DNA of 64,000 nt from an uncultured Thermomicrobiaceae bacterium (GCA_938082375.1 CALKCJ010000010.1:1-64000), one strand, 5' to 3'; shown: positions 46,612 to 55,338, numbered from the stretch's first letter. Made by a program: numbers and translations. Notes: a model not told the origin generated them from the letters alone.

Positions 46612-46797
46612 TTACCGGAGAACGGCCGCCAGGGCCGCGATGCCTCCGACAAGCAGGATGATAACGCCAATCAGCAGCAGGAGCGCCAGCCACACCGCGC
46701 GGTCAAAGCTGTCTGCCGATACTCGTTGCCTCTCGATGGTCGCTCGCTTCGGAACCTTGCGCGCCGCGCTCGTGGCCATCAGTACGTCTTCGTCCAT
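46612..46797 (-). CDS. Small single-pass membrane protein
   Basis: A 61-aa protein from ATG 46797. Its N-terminal half is basic and polar (MATSAARKVPKRATIERQRV), and its C-terminal half is one membrane-spanning helix, WLALLLLIGVIILLVGGIAA. A longer form, from GTG 46815, gives 67 aa. There are no known domains. It converges on the Rad52-like gene. Small SOS-induced proteins with one membrane helix exist in some bacteria, but no SOS site is seen here, so any link is speculative. Confidence 0.5.
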   Translation of the reverse strand: MDEDVLMATSAARKVPKRATIERQRVSADSFDRAVWLALLLLIGVIILLVGGIAALAAVLR

Positions 46798-47018
46798 GCC
46801 CCGTCCATTCGACACTCAAGGCTAACCCTCGCCCTACCCTACCACCTTCTGGTCACCGAATGGTGAAGATGACGTGAAACTCTCGGCAAAGATCACCAGC
46901 GGACATCGCGCCCTAGGAGTCCCTACCGACAAGCGCGGCCTGCTGACCGATGTTGTGGAGGCACGCTCCACGCTGTGGTTCGCTCGACGCCTGTGGCAAG
47001 CGTCTGCCAGCGGACGGG

Positions 47019-47047
47019 TTGACAGGCGCGAGACAAGTCGCTACTCT
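47019..47047 (+). promoter_or_regulatory. Promoter of the FTR1 operon
   Basis: TTGACA at 47019-47024, a 17-bp spacer, then TACTCT at 47042-47047. The iron-box-like repeat begins 3 bp downstream. The leader before the GTG of the first gene would be about 140 nt. Confidence 0.82.
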
Positions 47048-47050
47048 AAA

Positions 47051-47069
47051 CCCGACTAATATTGTCGGG
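47051..47069. promoter_or_regulatory. Inverted-repeat operator of the FTR1 operon (copy 1)
   Basis: CCCGACTAATATTGTCGGG: arms CCCGAC and GTCGGG with a 7-bp centre, flanked by AAA and ATTT. It is 18/19 identical to the site at 52284-52302, upstream of the other iron operon, and sits at the identical place relative to the -10 hexamer, over the transcription start. Confidence 0.8.
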
Positions 47070-47194
47070 ATTTGTGGCAGCTAACTGGGTTCGATTCTAC
47101 GCCTCAATGCCTCAGGCGCGCCTGTCGAGGGCAATCATGTCGGTCTCCGGTCCGCACGCGGAGCGGGCCTGGCACTAAGGGAGGGAGTGATCGC

Positions 47195-48346
47195 GTGTCG
47201 CTGGCCGGGCAGTGTCTGCTCAGGCGAGTGCCCCATAGCATCGTTGCCGCCGCCGTCCTCTTGCTCAGCTCGTGCGGGGCTGAGTCGGCGCCATCCGGCT
47301 CACCGGCCGATACGCCGACATCCGCACCATCGATGTCGACGGCCTCTGCTCCTCCATCGTCGGCCGCCACTCCGGTAACCACCCTCGATGAGGAGACGCT
47401 CAAACTGGCCGGCGCGCTCGCGCAGATCTGGGGTCACCTGGAAGCGAGCGCGGCGAGCATCGAGGCTGGGAATTGGGACTTTGCCGCAGCCCATGCTGGT
47501 CATCCGATCGCGGAGTACTGGGAGCAGGTCGAAGGCCCGCTCAGCGAGCAGGGGCTCGCGCAGCCGCTGCACCTGGCGCTGGAGCGCTACCTGCACGCAG
47601 TCGAGCGCCAGGCGAGCGACTACCAGCAGCCTCATCAGGTCGCGGTCTCCCAGACTCGCCAGGCGCTGGAAGCCATCGCTGGCGAGAGCTGGAACGATCC
47701 CGCCTTCCGGGCAGAGCTCATCCGCCAGCTCCTCGAGTCCGTCGAGCACGAGTACAGCGAGGCGGTTCAGGATGGGCAACTTGCCGAGCTCGTCGAGTAC
47801 CAGGATGCTTGGGGATTCTTCACCGTGGCCCGGCAGCTCTACCCGGACATCGCGCAGCAGGTGCAGTCCGGTTCGAGCGAGGCTGCCGAGGAGATCGAGC
47901 ACGAGCTGGCCGAGCTCGATCGTATCTTTGGCTCCTTCATCGTCCAACCCGGCCAGGCGCCGGCCTCACCCCAGCAGGTCAGCGATGCGCTCGGTGAGGT
48001 GCGGACCGAGCTAGCCAAGGCGCTCCAGCTCACCACCACCGAGCCGAAGGGCCCGGTCGAGACGATCGCCGAGATCAAGACAATGATGCAGCAGGCGCTC
48101 GATGCCTACGCCCTCGGCGAGCAGGATGGGGCCTACGACCTGGCAGCGGATGCCTATCTAGAAGGTTTCGAGAAGATCGAGGGTGATCTGATCCAACGAG
48201 GTGAGCGGGAGTTCGTCGAAGAGCTGGAGCTCCAGTTCAAGGAGCTCCGGGACGGCATGCGCCAGGGACGGCCACTGGAGGAGCTCCAGGCGCTCGCCGA
48301 CGAGATCAGGGGTAACCTCGACCACGCACTGGAGGTTCTGCAATGA
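47195..48346 (+). CDS. Lipoprotein partner of the FTR1 permease
   Basis: A 383-aa exported lipoprotein with lipobox LLSSC (Cys27), a Ser/Thr/Pro/Ala linker to about residue 67, then a helical, Glu/Gln/Ala-rich body. The body contains HP-type and EE-type residues (AHAGHPIAEYWEQVEG, EEIEHELAELDRIF) that could bind iron. Residues 294-383 align with residues 55-143 of the next gene product, about one third identical by eye, so it carries an extra copy of the FTR1 ectodomain. The start is GTG 47195 behind GGGAGGGAG. Its TGA overlaps the ATG of the permease gene (ATGA). Confidence 0.8.
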   Translation: MSLAGQCLLRRVPHSIVAAAVLLLSSCGAESAPSGSPADTPTSAPSMSTASAPPSSAATPVTTLDEETLKLAGALAQIWGHLEASAASIEAGNWDFAAAHAGHPIAEYWEQVEGPLSEQGLAQPLHLALERYLHAVERQASDYQQPHQVAVSQTRQALEAIAGESWNDPAFRAELIRQLLESVEHEYSEAVQDGQLAELVEYQDAWGFFTVARQLYPDIAQQVQSGSSEAAEEIEHELAELDRIFGSFIVQPGQAPASPQQVSDALGEVRTELAKALQLTTTEPKGPVETIAEIKTMMQQALDAYALGEQDGAYDLAADAYLEGFEKIEGDLIQRGEREFVEELELQFKELRDGMRQGRPLEELQALADEIRGNLDHALEVLQ

Positions 48347-49626
48347 CGATCGCTGACCTCCAACCCTGCACGCAGCGTGGTGCACCGCGGCGCCTGCTGG
48401 CCTTGCTCACGGTGGCGGCGCTCCTCGTGCTCCTCAGCGGGGTGACCTCGCCGGTCGCGCGGGCCGCAGAGCCGCAGGTGGACGTGCAGCGAGAGCTGGC
48501 CGTCATTCGGGAGCTCATGCGGCAGAGCCAGGAGGCTTACCGGGCCGGTGACTCCGAGACGGCCCTGCGGCTGGCTCGGCAAGCCTATCTCGACCACTTC
48601 GAGCTGGTCGAGATCCCGCTGCGCGTCATCGATCCGAACTTCACACTCGAGATGGAGTACCGCTTTGCCGAGTGGCGCAACCAGATCGAGGCCGGCGCAC
48701 CCGCCGTCGAGGTCAACGCCACGGCCCAGGAGCTCGAACGGGGCCTCGACGAGGTGGAGGCGCTCTTCGAGGGGTCAGGGCTAGTCGCCCCGACGCTGGT
48801 GACGGTAGCCTCGTTCTCGATTCTCTTCCGCGAGGGTATCGAGGTCATCCTGGTGCTGGCCGCGATCCTCGGGTACATCCAAACCCAGAACCCGCAGTTG
48901 CGACGCCCGCTGTGGTGGGGCGCCGGACTGGCGATTCCGGCCAGCGTCCTGACCTGGTTCGTCTTGAACTGGGTGCTGCGCGTGGCGCCGATCGGCCGCG
49001 AGGTGCTCGAAGCGCTGGTCTCGCTCCTCGCTGTCGCGCTGATGTTCTACATCAGCTTCTGGCTGCTGCGCCGCCTCGATGTCCGCCGGTGGATGGAGTT
49101 CCTGCGGGCGAAGGTCTGGGACGCGGTGGCCGTCGGCAACACCGGTGCGATAGCGGCTCTGGGCTTCGTCTCGGTCTACCGAGAGGGGGCAGAGACGGCG
49201 CTCTTCTACCAGGCGCTACTACTGATCGCCCAGCGGCTCGAGCTCTGGATCGTGCTGGGCATCGGTCTGGCAGCCGCGGTCCTGGGTGTCATTGGCTGGG
49301 CGATCATCGCCCTCGGGGCCCGGCTGCCACTGCGGGCCTTTCTCGGCATCGCGCTTGCCGTTATCATGCTTCTTTCGGTCGGGCTCCTCGGCAACGCCGT
49401 TTGGGAGCTGCAACAGATCGGGTTCCTCCCAATGACGCTGCTAGGTGACTCCTTCCCGCGCTTCAACCGGTTCCTGGCCGACTTGCTAGGGCTGCACGCG
49501 ACCCTGGAGACGGTGGCGGCGCAGAGCCTGCTCCTCCTGGTCTACCTGGCCGCCTGGCTCTACGCCTTCTGGCGGCAGCCGCGCGGGGCCGGAACCTGGC
49601 GACGCCAGGGGACGGGAGCCGGATAG
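48343..49626 (+). CDS. FTR1-family iron permease
   Basis: A 427-aa membrane protein. It has an N-terminal signal/TM (LLALLTVAALLVLLSG), then an ectodomain (about 45-143) homologous to the preceding lipoprotein. The permease core (about 150-420) has the two iron-binding motifs of the family: FREGIEVIL (REGIE 163-167) and YREGAETALFYQ (REGAE 280-284), within about seven helices. FTR1/EfeU proteins import iron, usually Fe(III) coupled to ferroxidation. No EfeB peroxidase is next to it; the lipoprotein and downstream genes are instead its partners. Confidence 0.93.
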   Translation: MTIADLQPCTQRGAPRRLLALLTVAALLVLLSGVTSPVARAAEPQVDVQRELAVIRELMRQSQEAYRAGDSETALRLARQAYLDHFELVEIPLRVIDPNFTLEMEYRFAEWRNQIEAGAPAVEVNATAQELERGLDEVEALFEGSGLVAPTLVTVASFSILFREGIEVILVLAAILGYIQTQNPQLRRPLWWGAGLAIPASVLTWFVLNWVLRVAPIGREVLEALVSLLAVALMFYISFWLLRRLDVRRWMEFLRAKVWDAVAVGNTGAIAALGFVSVYREGAETALFYQALLLIAQRLELWIVLGIGLAAAVLGVIGWAIIALGARLPLRAFLGIALAVIMLLSVGLLGNAVWELQQIGFLPMTLLGDSFPRFNRFLADLLGLHATLETVAAQSLLLLVYLAAWLYAFWRQPRGAGTWRRQGTGAG

Positions 49627-49655
49627 ACGAGGCCACCGTGCGAGGGAGGCGGGCC

Positions 49656-51770
49656 GTGGGTATCAGGGTCGGTATCGACGTCGGTGGCACATTCACCAAG
49701 GCCGTCGCCATCGAGAGCGCCTCTGGAGCGCTCGTCGGCAAGGTAACCGTTCCAACCACGCATCACGCGGCTGAGGGTGTAGCGCGCGGGCTGGTCGAGG
49801 CGTTCAGGTCTCTCGTGCAGCGGACCGGGATCGATGTCGAAAGCATCGAGCTCGTTGTGCTCAGCACGACCCAGGCGGTCAACGCCCTACTCGAGGGCGA
49901 TGTCGCCCCGGTCGGTGTCGTCGGCATCGGCCCGCAGGCGAACCGCAAAGAGGCGTTTCGGCGAACCAGGATCGACGCGGTCCAGTTGACGCCCGAGCGC
50001 CGCCTGCCTGTGTTCCACACCTTTCTGGATGCCGAGGAGCTGAGCGAGGAGCGGATCGTTGATACCCTGAGAACGCTCATGGCCCGGGGGGCGCGGGCCA
50101 TCGCGGTGAGCGCGGCATATGGCGTAGAAGACCCCGCACCGGAGCGAGCGGTCCTGGACGTGGCGACCGCCCTTGGCCTCCCGGCGACTGCCGGCCATGA
50201 GATGAGCGGGCTTTACGGCCTGGAGGTACGTACGCTCACCGCTGCCGTCAACGCCAGCATCCTGCCGCGCATGGCCGAGACGACCCGGTGGGTCGAGCAG
50301 AGCCTGGCGACCAATGGTCTCGAAGTGCCCCTGATGATCCTACACGGTGACCTGGCTGTCAGCCCGCTGGAAGAGGCGCGCCGGCTAGCCGCCTCGACGA
50401 TCCTGTCCGGCCCGGCAGCCAGCGTCGCCGGAGCTTTGCTCTACCACAAGCTGCTCGACGGGCTCTTCATGGAGGTCGGCGGCACCAGCACGAACGTCGG
50501 TGTCATCCGTCACGGCCGCCCGGTGATGAAGTACGTCCGCATCATGGACCACCCCACCTCCCTGCGCTCGGTCGACGTCCGCGTTGCCGGGGTGGCGGGC
50601 GGCAGCCTGGTACGTCTGAGAGGCCGCAAGATAGCCGGCGTCGGGCCTCGCAGTGCCCATATCGCCAGCCTGCCCTATCCCTGCTTCACTCCGCCCGAGA
50701 TGCCCTCGCACCTCCGGCTGGTGACGCTGGCCCCGCGCCCTGGCGATCCAGAGGACTACGCGGCCCTCGAGGACGACGAGGGGCGGCGCTATGCCATCAC
50801 GCTGACCGACGCTGCGAATGCCCTTGGGCTCGTGCCTGAAGGCGATTACGCGCGTGGCTATCGGGAATCAGCCCTACGAGCCCTAGCGCCGCTCGCCGAG
50901 CGACTCGGTATGCCCGTCGAGCGGGCCGCGCGGCTCATCCTCGACCAGGCTGCGAAGGAGGTCGAGCCACTCCTGCGCGATCTGGTGCGGGAGTACCGCC
51001 TGCGCTGCCCCGTCCTGCTGGGACTCGGCGGCGGTGCGGCCGTGCTGGTGCCGGTGCTGGCCGATCGTCTCGGGGTCGACTACCAAATCGTCCCGCACGC
51101 GGAGGTGATCTCCTCGATCGGCGTCGCGCTCGCGCCGATCAGCGTCGAGGTGGAGCGTAGCTTCAGTCCGGGTCAGCCTGTGAGGCTCCTGGAATGGGTG
51201 CGCGAGCTGGAGCAGGCGGCTGTCCGCTACGGGGCCGACCCCCAGACCGTGCAGGTCACGGTCGAACCGATCCCCGAGCGCGCGGCCGTCCGCCTGCGGG
51301 CTGCCGGCACCTGCCGGGGTACGGCCGGCAGCCGCCTCGGTGAGGTCGATATCGCAACCGCGCGGTCGCTGGCTGCCCAGGCCCTGCGGGTGCGTCCGGA
51401 GACCCTGACGCTGGTCTTCGACAACGGCTTCTACCGGGTCTTCCAGGCCGAGACTGGAAGAACCTTCGGGCCCTTCCGTCGCCGACGCCAGCTCGCGGTG
51501 ATCGACCGCGAGGGCGCGGTACGCTTCGTCGCCGACGATGGCACCTATGTGAGTGGTGAGCCGCAGGAACTCGAGCAGAAGCTCCGCGAACTCGGTGACT
51601 TCCAAGCACGCTGGTATGCCGTACGCCCGAACGTCTTGATCGTCCAGGGCCCACACTGCCTCAATTTGCCTGACTGGGGGCCGCTCCCGCTCGACCTGAG
51701 CGCGCTCGGTTTGGATGGAGCAGCTCGCGAGCCCTTTGCCGTCCTAGCCGGTATGAGCCCCGTTCGGTAG
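49656..51770 (+). CDS. Hydantoinase A/oxoprolinase-family protein in the iron operon
   Basis: A 704-aa protein of the HyuA/acetophenone carboxylase/5-oxoprolinase family. It has an actin-like ATPase start, VGIRVGIDVGGTFTKAVAIE, later STTQAVNALLEGDVAPVGVV, TILSGPAASVAGALL, LFMEVGGTSTNVGVIRHGRP (DxGGTST-type phosphate loop) and LLGLGGGAAVLVPVLA, plus a C-terminal part (about 520-704) not typical of HyuA. No HyuB subunit gene is next to it. The start is GTG 49656 behind GAGGGAGG. Its place between FTR1 and a membrane-anchored protein in an iron-regulated operon is unusual, and its role is unknown. Confidence 0.85.
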   Translation: MGIRVGIDVGGTFTKAVAIESASGALVGKVTVPTTHHAAEGVARGLVEAFRSLVQRTGIDVESIELVVLSTTQAVNALLEGDVAPVGVVGIGPQANRKEAFRRTRIDAVQLTPERRLPVFHTFLDAEELSEERIVDTLRTLMARGARAIAVSAAYGVEDPAPERAVLDVATALGLPATAGHEMSGLYGLEVRTLTAAVNASILPRMAETTRWVEQSLATNGLEVPLMILHGDLAVSPLEEARRLAASTILSGPAASVAGALLYHKLLDGLFMEVGGTSTNVGVIRHGRPVMKYVRIMDHPTSLRSVDVRVAGVAGGSLVRLRGRKIAGVGPRSAHIASLPYPCFTPPEMPSHLRLVTLAPRPGDPEDYAALEDDEGRRYAITLTDAANALGLVPEGDYARGYRESALRALAPLAERLGMPVERAARLILDQAAKEVEPLLRDLVREYRLRCPVLLGLGGGAAVLVPVLADRLGVDYQIVPHAEVISSIGVALAPISVEVERSFSPGQPVRLLEWVRELEQAAVRYGADPQTVQVTVEPIPERAAVRLRAAGTCRGTAGSRLGEVDIATARSLAAQALRVRPETLTLVFDNGFYRVFQAETGRTFGPFRRRRQLAVIDREGAVRFVADDGTYVSGEPQELEQKLRELGDFQARWYAVRPNVLIVQGPHCLNLPDWGPLPLDLSALGLDGAAREPFAVLAGMSPVR

Positions 51771-51783
51771 TGAGCGGCTGACG

Positions 51784-52227
51784 ATGGTCGTCTACCGCCC
51801 GAAGCGCCGCTTCCCTCTCTGGGCTAAGGCAGCGATCGCGCTGGCCGCGCTTCTCCTGTTGGCCGGCGCCGGACTGTGGGCCAGGTCTGCAACCAGACCT
51901 TCGGCCGAAGAGCGACTCGCACAGGCGATCGCGTCGATGACGGCCCAGCTCGACGTCCTGCGGATCTCGCACTACACGCCCGACGTCGTGCGCGATGGCC
52001 AGGTGGTGATGCAGGGCGAATACCAGGCCGCACTGGCAGACATCGAACGCGTGCGCAGCGAGTGGCAGTCCGTGCGAACCGAGGTACCGGAGCCGGAGCG
52101 CACGCAGATCGATGGCGCGATCAAGGAGCTCCACGCCCTCGTTCAGGCGCGGCGCCCAGCTCCTGACGTCGATACGCGTGTGTCCAAGCTGATCGAGCTG
52201 CTGCGTGCCATCGGAGCGAACCGGTGA
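51784..52227 (+). CDS. Small membrane-anchored protein of the iron operon
   Basis: A 147-aa protein with a basic N terminus (MVVYRPKRRFPL), one membrane helix (AAIALAALLLLAGAGLW) and an extracytoplasmic region of about 110 residues rich in Glu/Arg/Ala, with likely helical hairpins (AEERLAQAIASMTAQLDVL; DIERVRSEWQSVRTEV; QIDGAIKELHALVQ). It is reminiscent of small iron-operon or FTR1-associated helical domains, but I cannot assign it. It begins 13 bp after the hydantoinase-like stop, so it is probably the last gene of this operon. Confidence 0.7.
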   Translation: MVVYRPKRRFPLWAKAAIALAALLLLAGAGLWARSATRPSAEERLAQAIASMTAQLDVLRISHYTPDVVRDGQVVMQGEYQAALADIERVRSEWQSVRTEVPEPERTQIDGAIKELHALVQARRPAPDVDTRVSKLIELLRAIGANR

Positions 52228-52251
52228 CGTCGCGCACTGCCACTGCCGACC

Positions 52252-52280
52252 TTGACAGCCGGCTTTTGGCCCCTTAAGAT
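52252..52280 (+). promoter_or_regulatory. Promoter of the Fe(III) ABC operon
   Basis: TTGACA at 52252-52257, a 17-bp spacer and TAAGAT at 52275-52280. The iron-box-like repeat starts 3 bp after the -10 hexamer. The overall layout is the same as in the FTR1 operon. Confidence 0.82.
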
Positions 52281-52283
52281 AAT

Positions 52284-52302
52284 CCCGACTAACATTGTCG
52301 GG
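52284..52302. promoter_or_regulatory. Inverted-repeat operator of the Fe(III) ABC operon (copy 2)
   Basis: CCCGACTAACATTGTCGGG. With flanking AAT and ATT the arms extend to 9 bp, AATCCCGAC/GTCGGGATT. It differs from copy 1 at 47051-47069 in one central base, and is in the same position relative to its promoter. Confidence 0.8.
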
Positions 52303-52405
52303 ATTCGGCGAGCGCCGGTGCCTGCCGACCACAGGTCGAACGTTGGCGTCACCAGCCCGGGTGGTGGTGCCAACGCGCACAATGCCAGGGAGGAAGGGTA
52401 GCTTC

Positions 52406-53581
52406 GTGCAGTTCCAGGTAAACCGAAGGGTCTTCCTACGTGCGGTCACTGCCGCGCTGGTGGCCGGCACTACCTTCCCGCTGCTGCAGGCGTGCGGTGG
52501 TCGGGCAGAGAGCCCGACGCCGACAGCCGCTAGCGGCACAGAGGCATCGCCTGAGCCGACTGCGACGGCCGTGACGACACCGATGACACACGCGCCCCCG
52601 TCGCCAACAGGGGCCGCGACGGTCACCCCGGTGGCCAGGGGGACGGTCGGCGGCTCGCTCACCGTGTACTCGGGGCGGAGCGAAAGCCTGATCGGGCCAC
52701 TCATGGATCAGGCTCGGAGCGCGCTGGGGATCGACGTCCGCGTCCGTTACGGTGACACCGCCGAGCTTGCCGCCGCGATCCTCGAAGAGGGTGGACGCAG
52801 CCCGGCAGACCTCTTCTTTGCGCAGGACGCTGGAGCGCTCGGCGCGCTGGCGCGCGAGGGACGCTTCATTGAGCTCGACACCGAGATCTTGGAGCGGGTC
52901 GAGCCGCGCTTTCGCTCCCCACAGGGGCTCTGGGTCGGTATCAGCGGCCGCGCTCGGACAGTCGTCTACAATACCGACCAGCTCACCGAGTCCGATATCC
53001 CTGCATCCATCCTCGACTTCCCCGGCGACGAGCGGTGGCGTGCCAAGCTGGGTTGGGCGCCGACAAACGGATCGTTCCAAGCCTTCGTCACCGCGCTGCG
53101 CGTGCTGCGCGGTGGCGATGCGGCCCGCTCCTGGCTCATCGGGTTGAAGGAACTTGGAACCCGCGCCTACGAGAATAACACCGCGATCGTGCGCGCCACG
53201 ATCGCCGGTGAAATTCTGGCAGGGTTCGTCAACCATTACTATCTGGTTCGGGAGGAGTCGCAGGCGGGGCGAGATCTCCCGGCGGCAAACTACTTCTATC
53301 GCAACGGTGACCCTGGGGCGCTGATCAATGTTGCGGGCGTCGGTATTCTCGCCTCTGGACGCAATCAGGAGCCGGCGAAGGCACTGGTGGACTACTTGCT
53401 GGCGCCAGAGGCCCAACAGTTCTTCGCGGAACGGACGTTCGAGTACCCCTTGATCGATGGCGTGCCGGCAAGCCCGAAGCTGCTCCCGCTCGAGGAGATT
53501 CAGACGCCGAACATCGACCTCTCGGATCTGGACGATCTTCAGGGCACATTGGCGCTCCTACAGGAGGTGGGACTCCTCTAG
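52406..53581 (+). CDS. Iron(III) ABC transporter substrate-binding lipoprotein
   Basis: A 391-aa exported protein. The signal peptide has a twin-arginine stretch (NRRVFLRAV) and a lipobox LLQACG (Cys30), so Tat export as a lipoprotein is likely. A Thr/Pro/Ala linker to about 88 is followed by the FbpA/SBP_bac_6-type fold: LTVYSGRSESLIGPLMDQ, DLFFAQDAGALGALAREG, VVYNTDQLTESDIPASILD, YENNTAIVRATIAGEI and VNHYYLV, where the paired tyrosines of NHYYL fit the iron-anion site of Fbp proteins. GTG 52406 follows AGGGAGGAAGGG at good distance. It is the first gene of the operon behind operator copy 2. Confidence 0.9.
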   Translation: MQFQVNRRVFLRAVTAALVAGTTFPLLQACGGRAESPTPTAASGTEASPEPTATAVTTPMTHAPPSPTGAATVTPVARGTVGGSLTVYSGRSESLIGPLMDQARSALGIDVRVRYGDTAELAAAILEEGGRSPADLFFAQDAGALGALAREGRFIELDTEILERVEPRFRSPQGLWVGISGRARTVVYNTDQLTESDIPASILDFPGDERWRAKLGWAPTNGSFQAFVTALRVLRGGDAARSWLIGLKELGTRAYENNTAIVRATIAGEILAGFVNHYYLVREESQAGRDLPAANYFYRNGDPGALINVAGVGILASGRNQEPAKALVDYLLAPEAQQFFAERTFEYPLIDGVPASPKLLPLEEIQTPNIDLSDLDDLQGTLALLQEVGLL

Positions 53582-53599
53582 GACGAAAGGCTGGGTGCG

Positions 53600-55300
53600 G
53601 TGACGATCGGGATCGGCAAGGCGCAGACTCAGACGACGCAAGCCAGAAGCAGGCGGCTTTGGTATGGTCGCCTCGGCGCTCCGACGCTCATTGTGGCGCC
53701 GGCTGGTAGTCTGGCAGCGCTCTCGCTGATCCCATTGGTCTACCTCTTGGTACGCGCGCTGGAGGGTGGCGAGCAGACACTCGCCACTCTCTGGCGTGGT
53801 CGCACCCTCGACCTGATCCAGAACACGCTTGTCCTGACTGCCGCGGTCACCGGGTGCAGTGCCGTTCTCTCGCTTCCCCTCGCCTGGCTGACCACACGAA
53901 CCGACTTGCCAGCGCGACGGCTCTGGTCGGTCGTCGCCGCTCTGCCGCTCGCTGTACCGAGCTACGTTGCGGCATTCACCGCCGTAGCCGCATTCGGGCC
54001 CCGCGGCGCCCTCCAACAGCTGCTCCAGCCGCTCTTCGGGCTCGAGCGGCTCCCCGAGATCTACGGGTTTACCGGCGCCTGGCTCGTACTCACGCTCTAT
54101 ACCTACCCGTACTTGTACCTTTCACTCCGCGGCGTCATGGGCTCGCTCGACCCTGCACTCGAGGAAGCAGCTCGCTCCCTCGGTCACGGCCCGTGGAGCA
54201 CCTTCCTGCGGATCACGCTGCCCCAGCTTCGCCCCGCGATGGCGTCGGGCGCGCTCCTTACCGCACTCTATGTCGTTAGCGACTTCGGGGCTGTCTCGCT
54301 GCTCAACTACGACGCCTTTACTCGCGTGATCTATAACCAGTATCGTCTGGCCTTCGACCGTAGCGGCGCGGCCGGGTTAGCGCTCGTCTTGGCAACCCTG
54401 ACGCTCGTCATCGTCGGCGCCGATCGTGCCTGGCGTGGCCCTCACCGCTACCATCGCAGCAGCTCTGGAGCCTCACGGCCGCCGCAGCGGGTTCGACTGG
54501 GCCGTTGGACGCCGGTCGGCTTGGCCTACTGTGGCGGACTGGCCCTGCTGACATTGGGCACGCCACTCGCGGTCATTGGGTACTGGGTCGTACAGGGGCT
54601 GCGGAGCGGCAACCCGTTCGTCCTGACCTGGCGCGCAGCCTGGCACTCGACCTCCGTCTCGTTGCTCGCTGCAGCGCTCTCGGTCGCCGCAGCCTTCCCG
54701 ATCGCCGTACTCCTGGTTCGCTACTCCGGCTGGATCAGCCGCCTGGTCGAATTCCCGCTCTGGGTAAGCTACGCGTTGCCAGGGATCGTCACCGCGTTGG
54801 CGCTGGTCTCCTTCGGCGCCCGCTATCTCTCTCCGCTGTACCAGACGCTCGCCATGCTCCTACTGGCCTATCTGATCCGGTTCCTGCCCGAAGCGGTCGG
54901 CAGCCTGCGTGCCTCGCTACTCCAAGTCAGCCCGCACGTGGAAGAGGCTGCCCGGAGCCTGGGGCACTCGCCACTGAGGGTCTGGTTGCGCGTCACTGCG
55001 CCGCTGCTCTGGCCTGGCATCACCAGCGGCGGCACGCTCGTCTTCCTGACGACGATGAAGGAGCTGCCTGCCACCCTGCTCCTAAGCCCGATCGGCTACG
55101 AGACGCTGGCCACCAAGGTCTGGAACGCTACTCGCGAGCTCTTCTGGTCAGACGCTGCTCTGCCGGCATTCCTCCTCTTCTTGGTCGCAGCGCTCCCGAT
55201 GGCCATCCTCTTGTGGCGACAGCAACCGACTGAGTGGGCCGGTACGCCGGTGTCTGGTGATCGAGAAAGGCAGGCGAGAGCGACCGGCTCCAACTGGTAG
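53600..55300 (+). CDS. Iron(III) ABC transporter permease (fused two-domain)
   Basis: A 566-aa permease with about twelve helices in two BPD_transp_1 halves, as in FbpB-type iron permeases. EAA-loop motifs are ALEEAARSLGHGPWSTFLRI and HVEEAARSLGHSPLRVWLRV, one per half. An early helix APAGSLAALSLIPLVYLLVR starts the membrane part. The start is GTG 53600, 18 bp after the stop of the binding protein. It acts in the cytoplasmic membrane with the binding protein and the ATPase encoded next to it. Confidence 0.92.
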   Translation: MTIGIGKAQTQTTQARSRRLWYGRLGAPTLIVAPAGSLAALSLIPLVYLLVRALEGGEQTLATLWRGRTLDLIQNTLVLTAAVTGCSAVLSLPLAWLTTRTDLPARRLWSVVAALPLAVPSYVAAFTAVAAFGPRGALQQLLQPLFGLERLPEIYGFTGAWLVLTLYTYPYLYLSLRGVMGSLDPALEEAARSLGHGPWSTFLRITLPQLRPAMASGALLTALYVVSDFGAVSLLNYDAFTRVIYNQYRLAFDRSGAAGLALVLATLTLVIVGADRAWRGPHRYHRSSSGASRPPQRVRLGRWTPVGLAYCGGLALLTLGTPLAVIGYWVVQGLRSGNPFVLTWRAAWHSTSVSLLAAALSVAAAFPIAVLLVRYSGWISRLVEFPLWVSYALPGIVTALALVSFGARYLSPLYQTLAMLLLAYLIRFLPEAVGSLRASLLQVSPHVEEAARSLGHSPLRVWLRVTAPLLWPGITSGGTLVFLTTMKELPATLLLSPIGYETLATKVWNATRELFWSDAALPAFLLFLVAALPMAILLWRQQPTEWAGTPVSGDRERQARATGSNW

Positions 55301-55338
55301 ACTTGGAGGGCTGCCGCGGGCATCCAGGCGGGAGGGTT

